Source: Thermalbibacter longus
GTDB lineage: Bacteria; Chloroflexota; Chloroflexia; Thermomicrobiales; Thermomicrobiaceae
NCBI RefSeq assembly: GCF_023806485.1
Contig: NZ_JAMSLR010000002.1
Coordinates: 1 to 64,000 of the forward strand
Length of the DNA: 64,000 bases
Direction of reading: 5' to 3'
The notes under the pieces are model-generated. The model was given only the letters and a program-made list of their open reading frames with translations. It did no database searches and was not told the origin of the DNA. Below are positions 1 to 9,012 of the stretch, piece after piece (the stretch's first letter is position 1; every line of letters begins with the position of its first letter). A program made the translations under genes and the position numbers.

Positions 1-1020
1 CTCTACCAGCCCCGCCCCACCGTGCGGATGAAGGTCTACCACGGTTTCGGCAGCAGCGTCTCGGGAACGGTCAACTACCGCTGGGCCGGCCCGCTGGTCT
101 ATGCGGCCTGGGTCGAAGAGCTGCCCACCGCGGTGACCGAGGAGCGTCCGCTCGATGCGGGGAAGAACCCGCCGGACGGCGTGATCGTCACCTACTACCT
201 TCGCGAGCGGCCGGAAGGGGAGGTCAGGCTGACTTTCCTCGACATGGCTGGCAACGAGCTGCGCAGCTTCTCCAGCGAGAAGCCGGCGGATCCGTTGCCG
301 GAGCTGCCGAAGGAGAAGAAGCCGAAGGAGGAGCCCCGGCTGGAGAAGGAAGCCGGCTTCCACCAGTTCGTCTGGGATCTCCGAGTAGCCGGCGCCCGCC
401 GGGTCGTCGGCGACAAGAGCTACGAGGAGTATCTGGCCGGGCCGCGGGTCGTACCCGGCGCCTATCAGGTGCGGCTGACCGTCGGCGAGCAGTCCTGGAC
501 GCAGGCGTTCGACGTGCGTCGCGATCCGCGGATCGAGGCGACCGAGGAAGACCTGCGGGAGCAGTTCGACCTGCTGCTGCGGATCCGCGACAAGGTGTCG
601 GAGGCGCACGACGCGATCAACCAGATCCGCAGTGTACGCCAGCAGCTCGGGGAGTGGCGGAAGCGGATCGAGGCGCAGGACGGCCGGACGGAGCTGATCG
701 AGGCGGCGGGGGAGCTGGAGAAGAAGCTGGTCGAGATCGAGGAGGAGCTGATCCAGCCGAAGATGGACGATCCCCGGCAGTTCCCCTGGAAGCTGGCGGC
801 CCGGCTAGCGGCGCTGACCAGCTTCGTCGAGAGTGCCGACAGCCGCCCGACGCAGGGGGAGCGCGAGGTGTACGCCACGCTGGCCGGAGCGATCGACGAG
901 CAGCTCAGTCGCCTGCGCGAGCTACTGGCGACCGAGCTGGCGGAGCTGAACCGCCGGTTGGCCGCGGCCGGCGTGCCAGCCATCGTGCCGCGCACCGCTC
1001 TCGTGCCGGCCGGAGGATGA
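1..1020 (+). CDS. C-terminal part of a BNR/WD40-type repeat glycosidase-like protein (5' truncated by window)
   Basis: The reading frame is open from base 1 to a TGA at 1018-1020, so the N-terminus lies outside the window. The visible part has two beta-rich stretches of the FlgD/Ig-like kind (around residues 55-85 and 140-175; the second ends in a Tyr-x-Val-Arg-Leu-Thr strand and then Arg-Arg-Asp-Pro). A long helical, charge-rich tail follows (about residues 180-315). This order is known from the C-terminus of large secreted sialidase/VPS10-type propeller proteins whose propeller would lie upstream. Substrate cannot be told from this part. A hairpin terminator follows at 1061. Confidence 0.6.
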   Translation, partial: LYQPRPTVRMKVYHGFGSSVSGTVNYRWAGPLVYAAWVEELPTAVTEERPLDAGKNPPDGVIVTYYLRERPEGEVRLTFLDMAGNELRSFSSEKPADPLPELPKEKKPKEEPRLEKEAGFHQFVWDLRVAGARRVVGDKSYEEYLAGPRVVPGAYQVRLTVGEQSWTQAFDVRRDPRIEATEEDLREQFDLLLRIRDKVSEAHDAINQIRSVRQQLGEWRKRIEAQDGRTELIEAAGELEKKLVEIEEELIQPKMDDPRQFPWKLAARLAALTSFVESADSRPTQGEREVYATLAGAIDEQLSRLRELLATELAELNRRLAAAGVPAIVPRTALVPAGG

Positions 1021-1060
1021 TCTCTCCAGTCCTTCTCCAGTGACACGATACCGTTCTTGA

Positions 1061-1093
1061 AAGCCCCGGCGCCGGACAAGGGTGCCGGGGCTT
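1061..1093 (+). terminator. Hairpin terminator after the first gene
   Basis: A perfect 10-bp stem, AAGCCCCGGC at 1061-1070 paired with 1084-1093, has a 13-nt loop. The tail is pyrimidine-rich (CACTCCTT) rather than a pure T run. It sits 40 bases after the stop of the preceding gene and before the next lipoprotein gene. Confidence 0.6.
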
Positions 1094-1324
1094 CACTCCT
1101 TAAAAGCGTGCCTGGTCGGCACCACAGGCACGCCCCGGCACACGCTTCCCTGGCCCGCGTTACCGGATCGGGCGGGTCGATAGCAACCTGCGTGACGTGC
1201 TCCAGGGTGGGAACCCCTGCCTTCCCGTCACAGCACTATCGTCAGGAGTAGGACCGGTAGGCCGTGCCTGTGCCTGGTCCAGAGCATCGATGAGCGGGGT
1301 GGGATCGTGGTAAGGAGGTCTACG

Positions 1325-1942
1325 ATGAAGTGGCTCATGACGGCCTTCAGAGGCGTGCTCGCGACCTGCGTCATGATCAGCGTCGTGGTCCTGACCGCTG
1401 GCTGCGAGACGACCAGCAGCCAGCCGGCTGTCACGCCGTCTGGCGGAACCAGCGGGGCGGTCCGGCCAACGAGTACCCCTACAGTGGCGGCCAGCCCGAC
1501 TAAGCCCTGGGGCACGAGCAAGGAAGATGTGCACGTGCCGCTGGCCGAGGGGCAGACCGCGGAAGTGACTTCGGGCGACCAAACCTACCGCGTGACGCTC
1601 GTCAAGATTGTCGACGGCGCGACCTCGTCGAATATGTTCCAGGCGCCTGCTGAGGGGAAGAAGTACCTGCTCTTCCAGGTTATTGTGGAGAATGCTGGTA
1701 CCAGCGCGCTGCATCTTATCGGCAGCGAGTGGGCGCTCCGCGACAAGAACAACTTCGATTACGACCCGGTCTTCGCACCGGTCGGCTTCACCGAGGGGGA
1801 AGCGCTGGCCGGTGAGGTCGGTCCTGGCGGCAAGCAGCAGGGGATCGTTGTCTTCGAGATCCCGCAGGACGCGCAGCCGCTCTTCCTGAAGTTCGACCCG
1901 AACATGTTCACCTCCGGCGAGATTTACTTCGATGCGGAGTAG
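1325..1942 (+). CDS. DUF4352-like lipoprotein
   Basis: This 205-residue protein starts at ATG 1325, seven bases after AAGGAGG (1312-1318); the GTG at 1307 lacks such a site. Residues 1-26 form a lipoprotein signal with lipobox Leu-Thr-Ala-Gly-Cys, followed by a Thr/Ser/Pro-rich linker of about 40 residues. The remainder is a beta-rich domain with the features of DUF4352/telokin-like families: a VTLVKIVDG strand, a YLLFQVIVEN strand with the 'extended, comparable-to-others' pattern, and a C-terminal FEIPQDAQPLFLKFDP segment. Such proteins sit on the outer face of the membrane; their role is mostly unknown. It probably forms its own transcript with the small membrane gene at 2072. Confidence 0.75.
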   Translation: MKWLMTAFRGVLATCVMISVVVLTAGCETTSSQPAVTPSGGTSGAVRPTSTPTVAASPTKPWGTSKEDVHVPLAEGQTAEVTSGDQTYRVTLVKIVDGATSSNMFQAPAEGKKYLLFQVIVENAGTSALHLIGSEWALRDKNNFDYDPVFAPVGFTEGEALAGEVGPGGKQQGIVVFEIPQDAQPLFLKFDPNMFTSGEIYFDAE

Positions 1943-2071
1943 CGCCAACTGGGCACGTGGAGGGACCGGTGAAGAGCTCAGCCCGTCCGGGAACGGGCGC
2001 GGGCGGCAGTCGCGAGTCCGGAGAGTACAGCTCTTCTCTCTGAGACAAAGGTGTGAGAGGAGGTCGACTAG

Positions 2072-2419
2072 ATGCGCATCGCGGCGCTCATCCTCGGCAT
2101 CGTCGGTGGAGTGCTCGGGATCGTCGCCGGGATCTTCGCGATGACAGTCGGCGGGATCGGGGCGGCCTTCGCGGCGGAGGGCGCCGGCACGGTCACCTGG
2201 CTCGGCTTCGCTGCCATCCTGCTCGGCGTGCTCGGCATCGCCGGTGGAGGCGTGGCCCTGCGCTACCCACGCGCGAGCGCGCTCATGCAGCTCATCGCCG
2301 GCCTCGGCGGGTTCATCGCGGTATCGCTGTTCTGGATCCCGGCGGGCCTGTGCCTGCTGGCCGGCGCGCTGCTCGCCTTCCTCGGGCGGCGCCCGGCCAG
2401 CCCTGTCGCGGCTGCCTGA
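2072..2419 (+). CDS. Small four-helix membrane protein
   Basis: The protein has 115 residues and almost no soluble part. Hydrophobic segments at about residues 3-25, 43-62, 70-88 and 88-106 predict four membrane spans with Gly-rich packing, similar to DUF4064-type small membrane proteins. The ATG at 2072 is preceded by GAGAGGAGGTCG. The function is not recognisable. It lies 129 bases after the lipoprotein gene on the same strand and may be cotranscribed with it. Confidence 0.65.
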   Translation: MRIAALILGIVGGVLGIVAGIFAMTVGGIGAAFAAEGAGTVTWLGFAAILLGVLGIAGGGVALRYPRASALMQLIAGLGGFIAVSLFWIPAGLCLLAGALLAFLGRRPASPVAAA

Positions 2420-3108
2420 GGCCTACGCGGGGCTGACCCAAACGCTGCGCGAGGGCTTCCGCCCCTGCGGGCCGAGCTGGGACACCGGTGTGCACCAGCA
2501 CGCCCATGGCTTCGCTCGGCTCTAGGCTCGGCGGGCGCAGAGGTTGCCCAGGGCATATCGCTAAGAGGCGATCACTCGCGTCCTTTCACCTGCGGTGCGA
2601 CTCTCCAAGCCTGTCGGGCGCGGGTATGCATCCAAGCGCTCATCGACCCTCACCCGCTTCCCCTCTCGCACGGCCCGTGCGAGGGAACGCCACCCGGCGC
2701 GAGTGGTGAGAGAGCAGTGCGCTCGGGTACTGGAGAGGCGACCCGCCGGTCGCCCCTACCCACCGGTAGGGGGTGAATGATCATTGGCCCCTACAGCCAT
2801 ACAGGCGGAGCTCGCCCGCGCCCCTCGGCTCTCCCGAACCTTCGGGAGAGAGCACCTGCCGGTAGGACCGGCCCTGCTTTCGCATGCGGGAATCGGGGTG
2901 GTGATGCCGGGGTGAGGGCGGCCAGCGGAGACCTGGCTCGCAGCCGGCTTGTGAGGGGGAGGAAGTCCTCTTTCAGGGGGCTTGCGGACTGAGCGCGGTG
3001 CTTCAGCGCCGTGCAGGGTCGGCGTGCGCGTTGCGAGCGGGCGCAAGCTGTTGACTCTGAGCAGGCGACCTCGTTGCCGGGGCGCATGGGCGTGTTCGGT
3101 CCGGTCGA
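2420..3108. other. 689-base gene-free stretch with three strong hairpins
   Basis: No convincing coding frame lies here. Three perfect short-loop hairpins occur within 190 bases: 2665-2672/2676-2683 (8 bp, loop 3), 2753-2760/2765-2772 (8 bp, loop 4) and 2829-2838/2841-2850 (10 bp as written, so in practice 9 bp with a 4-base loop). Downstream is a GGGGGAGGAAGTCCTC segment (2954-2969). The stretch could hold a structured RNA, stacked terminators or a decayed mobile intron; the sequence alone does not decide. No tRNA, rRNA or tmRNA signature was seen. Confidence 0.4.
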
Positions 3109-3474
3109 TCAGTCCTCGCCTTGGTCCCTCCACCGATCCATCGATTCCAGCCAATGGCGCTGGCGCTCCAGCGCGCGCAGCCGGTAGGGGACCAGCTCCG
3201 GAGCGTTGTCGAGCGCGCGTTGGAGGTTCGGGTCAGCCGTGCCGGTCAGCGTCTTCACATCGAGGCAGCGGTTCGTGTACGCCATGTCCGCGGCCGGCGT
3301 GAGCCGCGCCCGGCTGGCCTCGACCCGCTCCAGGCACTCCACCGCCAGCCGCACCACGCGCTCTTCCTCGCTCTCGACCAGGCGAGGCGCGATCGCCACG
3401 AAGGTTGCGACCAGCGCCAGCGCAGTTACGCCAGTGGCTACAGCCGTGGCTGTGATCATGCTGGCACGCCTCAT
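3109..3474 (-). CDS. Small membrane-anchored protein of unknown function
   Basis: This 121-residue protein has one N-terminal hydrophobic segment (about residues 7-30) and a soluble, Arg/Glu-rich helical remainder with two cysteines (Cys48 and Cys70). A clear AGAGGAGC ribosome site precedes the ATG. No family was recognised. It stands between an M48 protease gene on the same strand (3554, ending upstream) and the gene-free stretch. The 79-base gap to the protease gene allows cotranscription. Confidence 0.55.
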   Translation of the reverse strand: MRRASMITATAVATGVTALALVATFVAIAPRLVESEEERVVRLAVECLERVEASRARLTPAADMAYTNRCLDVKTLTGTADPNLQRALDNAPELVPYRLRALERQRHWLESMDRWRDQGED

Positions 3475-3553
3475 GCGCGTGCTCCTCTTCTTCTACTCGG
3501 GTTGAGCTGCATACCCTCGGGCTGCGCTCCCGGCGGTGTGACCACGCGGCGGG

Positions 3554-5248
3554 TCAGGCTGCCTGTCCCGGCCCCGGGTGACCGGCCGAGCGCTCCGCCT
3601 GCGCCGCCTGGAGCACGGCCGGGAGGTCGAACAGGACGAACGCGGTCAGCGCGGTGATCGCGCCCTCGAGCCGGTCGGCGTCCCGCAGCAGCCGGCTGGC
3701 CGGCTCGAGCGGGCCGGGGATGTCGCGGGTCTCAGCGATCACCGGCCGCCCGCCGAGCGTCAGCGTCCCTCTCCGGACTGGTCGCAACGAGGCCCGCACC
3801 CTGGCCCACCCCTCGTCGAATGGCACGCCGAGCGCCTCCAGCCGTGCCGCCAGCGGCGGGTGGCTGTCGACCGGGTGGGGCTGCGTCTGGGCGGCGAGCC
3901 AGGACGGCGCCGACTGGCTGCGTGCCAGATCCGCGGCCTCGGAGGTGGTGATCGCGCTCATCCGGGGCACCGGCTCGTTCATGGTCTCGGCGATCTCGGC
4001 TAGCTCGGAGAAGTCCTCGCCGCTCTCGGTGGCAACCTCCCATCGGCGCCGGGCCGCGAGATACTGCGTGTTCCACTGGCGGAGGCGGTGCAGGTAGGCG
4101 GGCCAGACGTATCCGGCCAGGTGGACCTTGATCAGCGCCGTCGCGATCGCCAGCGAACTTGCCACCCGAGCCGCCGTGCGGTCGGCCACCAGCTCGCGCT
4201 GCCGCGAGCGCTCGGCCGCGGCCACCTCGAAGGCGGCGACCGCATAGCCGAGCACCGGGATGGCCGGTAGCACTGCGATCGAGCGCGGGTTCTCTTCGAG
4301 GCTGCCGACCGCGTTGCCGAGCGCCTGCAGCGCCCCGCGGTAGAGCGGGTAGAAGCGGCGACTGAAGGCGGTGTCTTCACCGTGGAAGTGGGCGAACTCG
4401 TGGGCCAGCACCGCGCGGAGCTCGTCGCGCTCCAGCACCGCGAGCAGGGGCAGCGAGAGGTAGAGCAGGCGGCCGTGGCTCTGCCCGCCGGGGTAGCTCA
4501 CCGGCACCTCGGTCACGTAGCAGTTCGGCTCGGCCCCGAGCAGGATCGTGCGCGGTGGCTCGGTGCCCACCACGCGCGCCACCTCGCGGGCCAGCTCCCA
4601 GAGCCCCGGCTGGTCTTCGGGGGTGACCGCCACCGCCAGTTCGGTCACCTTCACCGGCTGGAAGACCTGGAGCACCCCAGCTCCGACGGCCAGCGTGGCG
4701 ACCAGGCCGGAGAGGCCGATCCCGGCCAGGATGAAGGGGTGAAACCGCTCGATGAAGACGACTTCGAGCAGGTAGAGCACCACTACCAGGTTCGCGCTCT
4801 GGATCAGGAGCAACCCGACCAGCCCGAGCGCGACCAGTACCAAGGAGAGCCGGAAGAGGCCGAGCAGCTTCCGGTGGTCGCGTCGCGCCGCGCCCCCGGC
4901 CCAGGCCACGAACGCCAGCAGGGCTACCCCGCCGGCGCCAGTGAGCACGCTGCCGAGCTGGCTCAGCTCAGCCAGGTTGAAGTGCGAGCAGAAGTCTTCG
5001 CTGCTCACCTCGGGCTGGTCGCAGAACGATTCCAGCCGGACGAGCTCCCACTCCTCCGCCGTCAGCCGGCCGTACTCGGCCTCCACGGCGTCCCGCCAGG
5101 CCCCGTTCATCCGCGCCTCGACGATCCAGGCTCCGACCCAGAGCGCGACCGGGAGGATCAGCACGATGACCGCTGCTCCCAGCCACGGCAGCCCGGCCTC
5201 GCTCTCCCCCTGCGCCCCACCCTTCGACGACGGTGTCCCCCCAGCCAT
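3554..5248 (-). CDS. M48-family membrane zinc metalloprotease
   Basis: The 564-residue protein has an N-terminal membrane helix (about 22-43), then further helices at about 97-117, 130-150, 152-172 and 175-195, and a cytoplasmic or periplasmic catalytic domain. The zinc site is visible: HEFAH with His283, Glu284 and His287, and a downstream Glu352 in a Glu-Leu-Val-Ala-Asp segment typical of M48 (HtpX/Ste24-like). The Asp-Pro-His-Pro-like substrate-side segment appears as His-Pro-Val-Asp-Ser-His-Pro-Pro, also characteristic of the family. The protein is longer than HtpX (about 290 residues) because of the N-terminal multi-helix part. A role in membrane protein quality control is inferred from the family. 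Confidence 0.85.
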   Translation of the reverse strand: MAGGTPSSKGGAQGESEAGLPWLGAAVIVLILPVALWVGAWIVEARMNGAWRDAVEAEYGRLTAEEWELVRLESFCDQPEVSSEDFCSHFNLAELSQLGSVLTGAGGVALLAFVAWAGGAARRDHRKLLGLFRLSLVLVALGLVGLLLIQSANLVVVLYLLEVVFIERFHPFILAGIGLSGLVATLAVGAGVLQVFQPVKVTELAVAVTPEDQPGLWELAREVARVVGTEPPRTILLGAEPNCYVTEVPVSYPGGQSHGRLLYLSLPLLAVLERDELRAVLAHEFAHFHGEDTAFSRRFYPLYRGALQALGNAVGSLEENPRSIAVLPAIPVLGYAVAAFEVAAAERSRQRELVADRTAARVASSLAIATALIKVHLAGYVWPAYLHRLRQWNTQYLAARRRWEVATESGEDFSELAEIAETMNEPVPRMSAITTSEAADLARSQSAPSWLAAQTQPHPVDSHPPLAARLEALGVPFDEGWARVRASLRPVRRGTLTLGGRPVIAETRDIPGPLEPASRLLRDADRLEGAITALTAFVLFDLPAVLQAAQAERSAGHPGPGQAA

Positions 5249-5621
5249 GCGGATCCCCCTCTCGCTGCGCGTGCAGCCTCCGGCGAGCCACAGCCTAACC
5301 CCTAGCGGGGAAGACAGGGGTTCCCGCCGGTGACTGGGTGGTAGGCGATTGTATGATGCGGGGCCGCCTGAGCCGGTGGCGGGTTGGCGCGCAGAGGTAC
5401 CAGGCTCGCCGGTGACTACCTGGCGCTGAGCCAGGACTCTCCCGGTGACACGCGGGTGCTGCCCAGGGCTGCTGCCCGCCCACGGGTCGCCACCGGCCGC
5501 CTGGCGTGAGAGCCGCTGGAGAGCGCGGTGCGCCGCGCGGGGAGGCTAGCGGGCGGCGTGAGTGCGTGTTTCAATGCTGGTGCCGGCTTCTCTTTGCCAG
5601 CGCGGTCGAAAGGAGCGAGGC
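5249..5621. other. Divergent intergenic region, no gene seen
   Basis: These 373 bases separate the M48 gene (minus) from the alcohol dehydrogenase gene (plus) and must hold both promoters. A GC-rich inverted repeat, GCGCGG-TGCG-CCGCGC, lies near 5523-5538. I see no convincing -35/-10 pair and no small coding frame. Confidence 0.4.
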
Positions 5622-6899
5622 ATGCAGTTCGAGACGACCTTCACGATGGACACCTCCAGCATCAAATACGGCCCCGGCGCGACCCGCGAGGTCGGCCACG
5701 ACATGCGCCAGCTCGGCGCGCGGCGCGTCATGGTCGTCACCGATCCCCGCCTGGCCCACAGCGAGCCGGTCGAGATCACGCTGGCCTCCCTGCGCGAGCA
5801 GGGGATCGACGCCGTCCTCTTCGACCAGGTGCGCGTCGAGCCGACCGACCTCTCTTTCAAGGAGGCGATCCGCTTCGCCACCGAGGGCCGCTTCGACGGC
5901 TTCGTCGCCGTCGGCGGCGGCTCGAGCATCGACACGATGAAGGCGGCGAACCTCTACTCTACCTACCCGGCCGATTTCCTGGCCTACGTCAACCCACCGA
6001 TCGGCGAGGGGCGGCCGGTACCCGGTCCGCTCAAGCCGATGATCGCTATCCCAACGACCGCCGGCACCGGTAGCGAGACCACCGGCGTGGCGATCTTCGA
6101 CTTGACCGAGATGCACGCCAAGACCGGCATCCGGCATCGCGCGCTCAGGCCGCACCTCGGCATCCTCGACCCGGAAAACACCCGTACCATGCCGCGCATG
6201 GTGGCCGCCTGCTCCGGTCTCGACGTCCTCAGCCACGCCCTGGAGTCGTTCACTGCCCTGCCGTACTACCGGCGCCCGGCGCCCGAGCGCCCGGAGCTGC
6301 GGCCGGCCTACCAAGGCGCCAACCCGATCAGCGATATCTGGGCCGCCCAGGCGATCCGGATGGTCTCGGCACACATCGTGCGGGCTGTGGAAGACCCGGA
6401 CGACGACGAGGCGCGGAGCCAGATGATCCTCGCCGCTGCGATGGCCGGCGTCGGCTTCGGCAACGCCGGCGTCCACCTGCCGCACGGGATGTCCTACCCA
6501 GTCTCCGGCATGGTGCGCGACTACGTGGCCGAGGGCTACCCGCCCGACCACCCGCTGGTGCCCCACGGCATGTCGGTCATCCTCAACGCCCCCGCCGTCT
6601 TCCGCTGGACGGCCTCCGCCGACCCGGCGCGGCACCTCCAGGCGGCCGAGCTGATGGGCGTCGATGTGCGCGGAGCCGCCCCTGAGGATGCGGGCACGAT
6701 CCTGGCCGACGCCATTATCCGGATCATGCAGCGGCTGGGGATACCGAACGGCTTGAGCGCAATCGGCTACACGCCGGACGATATCGACGCGCTGGTGGCG
6801 GGTACGCTGCCGCAGCGTGCCGTGATCGGCCTCTCGCCGCGGCCGGTGACCGCCGACGACCTCAGGGCGATCTTCCTCGATGCCATGCGCTACTGGTGA
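5622..6899 (+). CDS. Iron-containing alcohol dehydrogenase, hydroxyacid-oxoacid transhydrogenase type
   Basis: This 425-residue protein starts at ATG 5622, directly after AAAGGAGCGAGG; the longer frame from 5562 lacks a site. The N-terminus (FETTFTMDTSSIKYGPGATREVG), Gly-Gly-Gly-Ser-Ser-Ile-Asp-Thr nucleotide loop and Thr-Thr-Ala-Gly-Thr-Gly-Ser-Glu segment mark the type III Fe-ADH fold. Metal-ligand histidines appear in LSHALESF and HLPHGMSYPV. The overall pattern, including the long insert around YYRRPAPERPE, matches ADHFE1-like transhydrogenases, which move hydride between 4-hydroxybutyrate and 2-oxoglutarate without free NAD. The exact substrate is inferred. It appears monocistronic. Confidence 0.85.
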   Translation: MQFETTFTMDTSSIKYGPGATREVGHDMRQLGARRVMVVTDPRLAHSEPVEITLASLREQGIDAVLFDQVRVEPTDLSFKEAIRFATEGRFDGFVAVGGGSSIDTMKAANLYSTYPADFLAYVNPPIGEGRPVPGPLKPMIAIPTTAGTGSETTGVAIFDLTEMHAKTGIRHRALRPHLGILDPENTRTMPRMVAACSGLDVLSHALESFTALPYYRRPAPERPELRPAYQGANPISDIWAAQAIRMVSAHIVRAVEDPDDDEARSQMILAAAMAGVGFGNAGVHLPHGMSYPVSGMVRDYVAEGYPPDHPLVPHGMSVILNAPAVFRWTASADPARHLQAAELMGVDVRGAAPEDAGTILADAIIRIMQRLGIPNGLSAIGYTPDDIDALVAGTLPQRAVIGLSPRPVTADDLRAIFLDAMRYW

Positions 6900-7153
6900 G
6901 CGCCGGGCCTGATGCTCGGCAACGGCAGCGAACGCGTCGAGGTCCCGCCGGCTTCATCGGGCTCAGCCGCTTGCCGAGGTGGTCTGGACCGAGTCTATGC
7001 AGGTGAACGAACGCGCCGCCGATCTCGTCCCGAGGTAACGCCTGATCGCCAGCGAATGTGAGCGTGCAATCCTCGCGCTGCTGCTCTCCAACAGCGCTTC
7101 TCTCTCATCGGGGTCGAATGCAGGTACAGATGGTGAGGGGGAAGCCGCTGTAC

Positions 7154-7483
7154 TCAGGCAACCTGCTCGGGGTGCTTGCGCACCTGAGAGCCCTCATCAA
7201 GATGCCACCACCAATTCTGTCTCGGGATATTCGCCTTGCGCTGCGGATGGAACAGGTCAGGGAAGCGACGGACGAGGACCTCGCTTGCCCGGATCAGGGC
7301 CGCATCAGCCTCGGCGAGCAGATGCGAGGTTTCCGGTGAGGGCGTCTCGCCGGCGTGCAGCCGTTCCTCGATGGCATCGCGCCAGTTGAGGGCACCCTCG
7401 ACTTCCAGCTCGTCCTCGTATGTCATGAGTGCTGCGGCCATCGCCGCATACACGCGTACCTCAAAGTCCAAGCCGTTTGGCAC
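7154..7483 (-). CDS. Small protein overlapping the preceding gene; possible partner protein
   Basis: This 109-residue protein starts at GTG 7483 with GGAGGTG seven bases upstream, inside the end of the 7461-7937 gene (23-base overlap in another frame), so the two are translationally coupled. It is acidic and helical in its first two thirds (AAALMTYEDELEVEG, RDAIEERLHAGE), with a Trp-Trp-Trp near the C-terminus. No family was recognised. The coupling to a possible toxin-like protein suggests an antitoxin or immunity role, but this is only inference from arrangement. Confidence 0.5.
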   Translation of the reverse strand: MPNGLDFEVRVYAAMAAALMTYEDELEVEGALNWRDAIEERLHAGETPSPETSHLLAEADAALIRASEVLVRRFPDLFHPQRKANIPRQNWWWHLDEGSQVRKHPEQVA

Positions 7484-7937
7484 GTTCCGTCACCTCCACC
7501 GCTGCGAGGTGTCGCTTCCACCAGAGATCGACATCTCGTAACGGAAATACCGTGCGAATGAGACCCGCACGAGTGACCACGGCAAGTGTAGCAACTTTAC
7601 CCTGCACCTGATAGGTGAAGATATAGGACACCATGCCGCTTCGCTCTAGCTCGGTAAACAATCGGTTCCATGAGTGGAGGACAACACGGCTGCAGTCGTC
7701 CAGCTCTGTCGGCGTCAGTGGCGCGCCGAGAATCTCGGTGAAGTCACGGGCGTGGCGTTTGGCATGCTCCACGAGGCTAGGAGCACGCCACCGGGACTGC
7801 TGATGGCGACGAACTTCATCCGCGAACTCCGTGTCGCTCGTTCGCCGCAATTGTTCAACTCGCCGCAGCCGGCGATCTTCTGGCCCATTTCCACCTTCAG
7901 CACTACCCTGAGAATGACCTCTGCCTGTACGTCTCAT
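7461..7937 (-). CDS. Basic small protein, possibly of the RelE/BECR RNase-like kind
   Basis: The protein has 158 residues. The first 40 are low-complexity and strongly basic, so the true start may be further in. The C-terminal part has the strand pattern Tyr-Ile-Phe-Thr-Tyr, Ala-Thr-Leu-Ala-Val-Val-Thr and then Gly-Leu-Ile-Arg-Thr-Val-Phe-Pro, which resembles the end of BECR/RelE-like nuclease domains where a Thr-x-(Phe/Tyr)-Pro closes the sheet. Residues 54-62 contain a His-Ala-Lys-Arg-His-Ala helix. I could not confirm catalytic residues. The downstream gene overlaps by 23 bases. Confidence 0.45.
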   Translation of the reverse strand: MRRTGRGHSQGSAEGGNGPEDRRLRRVEQLRRTSDTEFADEVRRHQQSRWRAPSLVEHAKRHARDFTEILGAPLTPTELDDCSRVVLHSWNRLFTELERSGMVSYIFTYQVQGKVATLAVVTRAGLIRTVFPLRDVDLWWKRHLAAVEVTERAKRLGL

Positions 7938-8120
7938 GCTGGTTTCTCGCCTGCCTGCGACGCGGCCACTCGTGATCCCCTCATTCCGGCTAGCGCTCCT
8001 CTCGGCGTCGACAATCGCACCGCAGATCCTGCTTGGAACCGGCCCCTGCCAGACCGGAATTCCGCTACAACCCGGCTGAACTCGGGCATTGGCTGCCAGC
8101 GGTCTAGGCCGCTCGCCTGG

Positions 8121-8984
8121 CTAGCCGAGTGCCAGGGCGATGATGCCCAGCACCATGCCGCTCGCGGCCAGCAGGCGCCGGTGAGCGTTCCCCTCATCGA
8201 GCAGGTGCGCGCCCATCGCCGTGCCGATCAGGATGCTGATCTCCCGAGCCGGGGCCACGTAGCTCACCGGCGTGAAGCGCATGGCGGTAAGGACCAGGAT
8301 ATACGCCAGCGGGGTGAGGATCGCCACTCCCAGCACCGGCAGCCGGTGATCGCGCCACAGCGCCTGCACCTCGTCCCAGCGCCGCGCGGCGATCGGCGTC
8401 AGCAGCAGCGAGCGAGCGACCGCCGTAGACCAGTCGAGCACGACCGGCGGGATCGCCAGCGCGCTCACCGCGTGCTTGTCCCACAGCGTGTAGGTCGCGA
8501 TCAGCGTGCCGGTCAGCAGGCCGAAGACGACCGCGCCGTCGGCAGACAGCGGGCGCCGGAGCAGCCGGGCGCCGCCGGTCAGCAGGAAGATGCTGCCGAT
8601 GATGAGCGCCGCACCCGCGAGGGCGAGCGGGCTGGGGCGCTCACCGAAGAGCGCGATGGCGCCGAGCGTCGAGAGCATCGGCCCGGTACCACGGGCCAGC
8701 GGGTAGACCAGCGAGAGGTCGCCGACCCGGTAGCCCTGCTGGAGCAGCAGGAAATACGCGATGTGCAGCAGCGCGCTGCCGACGATGAACACGAGCTGGG
8801 GTAATCCCAGCTCGGGCCGCTGCCAGAGGATGATCCCGATGGCCAGCGGGCCATAGATTAGGGCTCCGAGCGTCCCGAACAGCCAGATGAAGGGCGCTCC
8901 GCTCCCGACGCGCTTGGCCAGGAGGTTCCAGGTCGCGTGGCAGAAGGCCGCCGCCAGGATGAGGCCGAGGGCGAAGAGCGTCAT
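8121..8984 (-). CDS. EamA/DMT-superfamily transporter
   Basis: This 287-residue protein starts at ATG 8984, eight or nine bases after GAGGAGG; the longer frame to 9200 is antisense-like sequence within the neighbouring peptidase. Ten hydrophobic segments form two EamA repeats (about residues 1-140 and 148-287), with the typical Asn-Leu-Leu-Ala-Lys near the first helix (His15-Ala-Thr-Trp-Asn) and Pro-Leu-Ala-Arg-Gly in the third. Family members export or import metabolites such as amino acids or nucleotides; the substrate is unknown. The gene follows the S9 peptidase by 28 bases on the same strand, so the two probably form an operon. Confidence 0.8.
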   Translation of the reverse strand: MTLFALGLILAAAFCHATWNLLAKRVGSGAPFIWLFGTLGALIYGPLAIGIILWQRPELGLPQLVFIVGSALLHIAYFLLLQQGYRVGDLSLVYPLARGTGPMLSTLGAIALFGERPSPLALAGAALIIGSIFLLTGGARLLRRPLSADGAVVFGLLTGTLIATYTLWDKHAVSALAIPPVVLDWSTAVARSLLLTPIAARRWDEVQALWRDHRLPVLGVAILTPLAYILVLTAMRFTPVSYVAPAREISILIGTAMGAHLLDEGNAHRRLLAASGMVLGIIALALG

Positions 8985-9012
8985 GGGCCACCGCCTCCTC
9001 GGGCCTGGCGAC

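Noticed and set aside
2954-2969. A GAGGAAGTCCTC segment similar to the RNase P RNA 5' core
   Set aside because: The remaining conserved blocks of RNase P RNA were not found around it.
4382-5305. A 307-codon plus-strand frame over the M48 gene
   Set aside because: It is antisense to a protease with an intact zinc site and has no recognisable domain.
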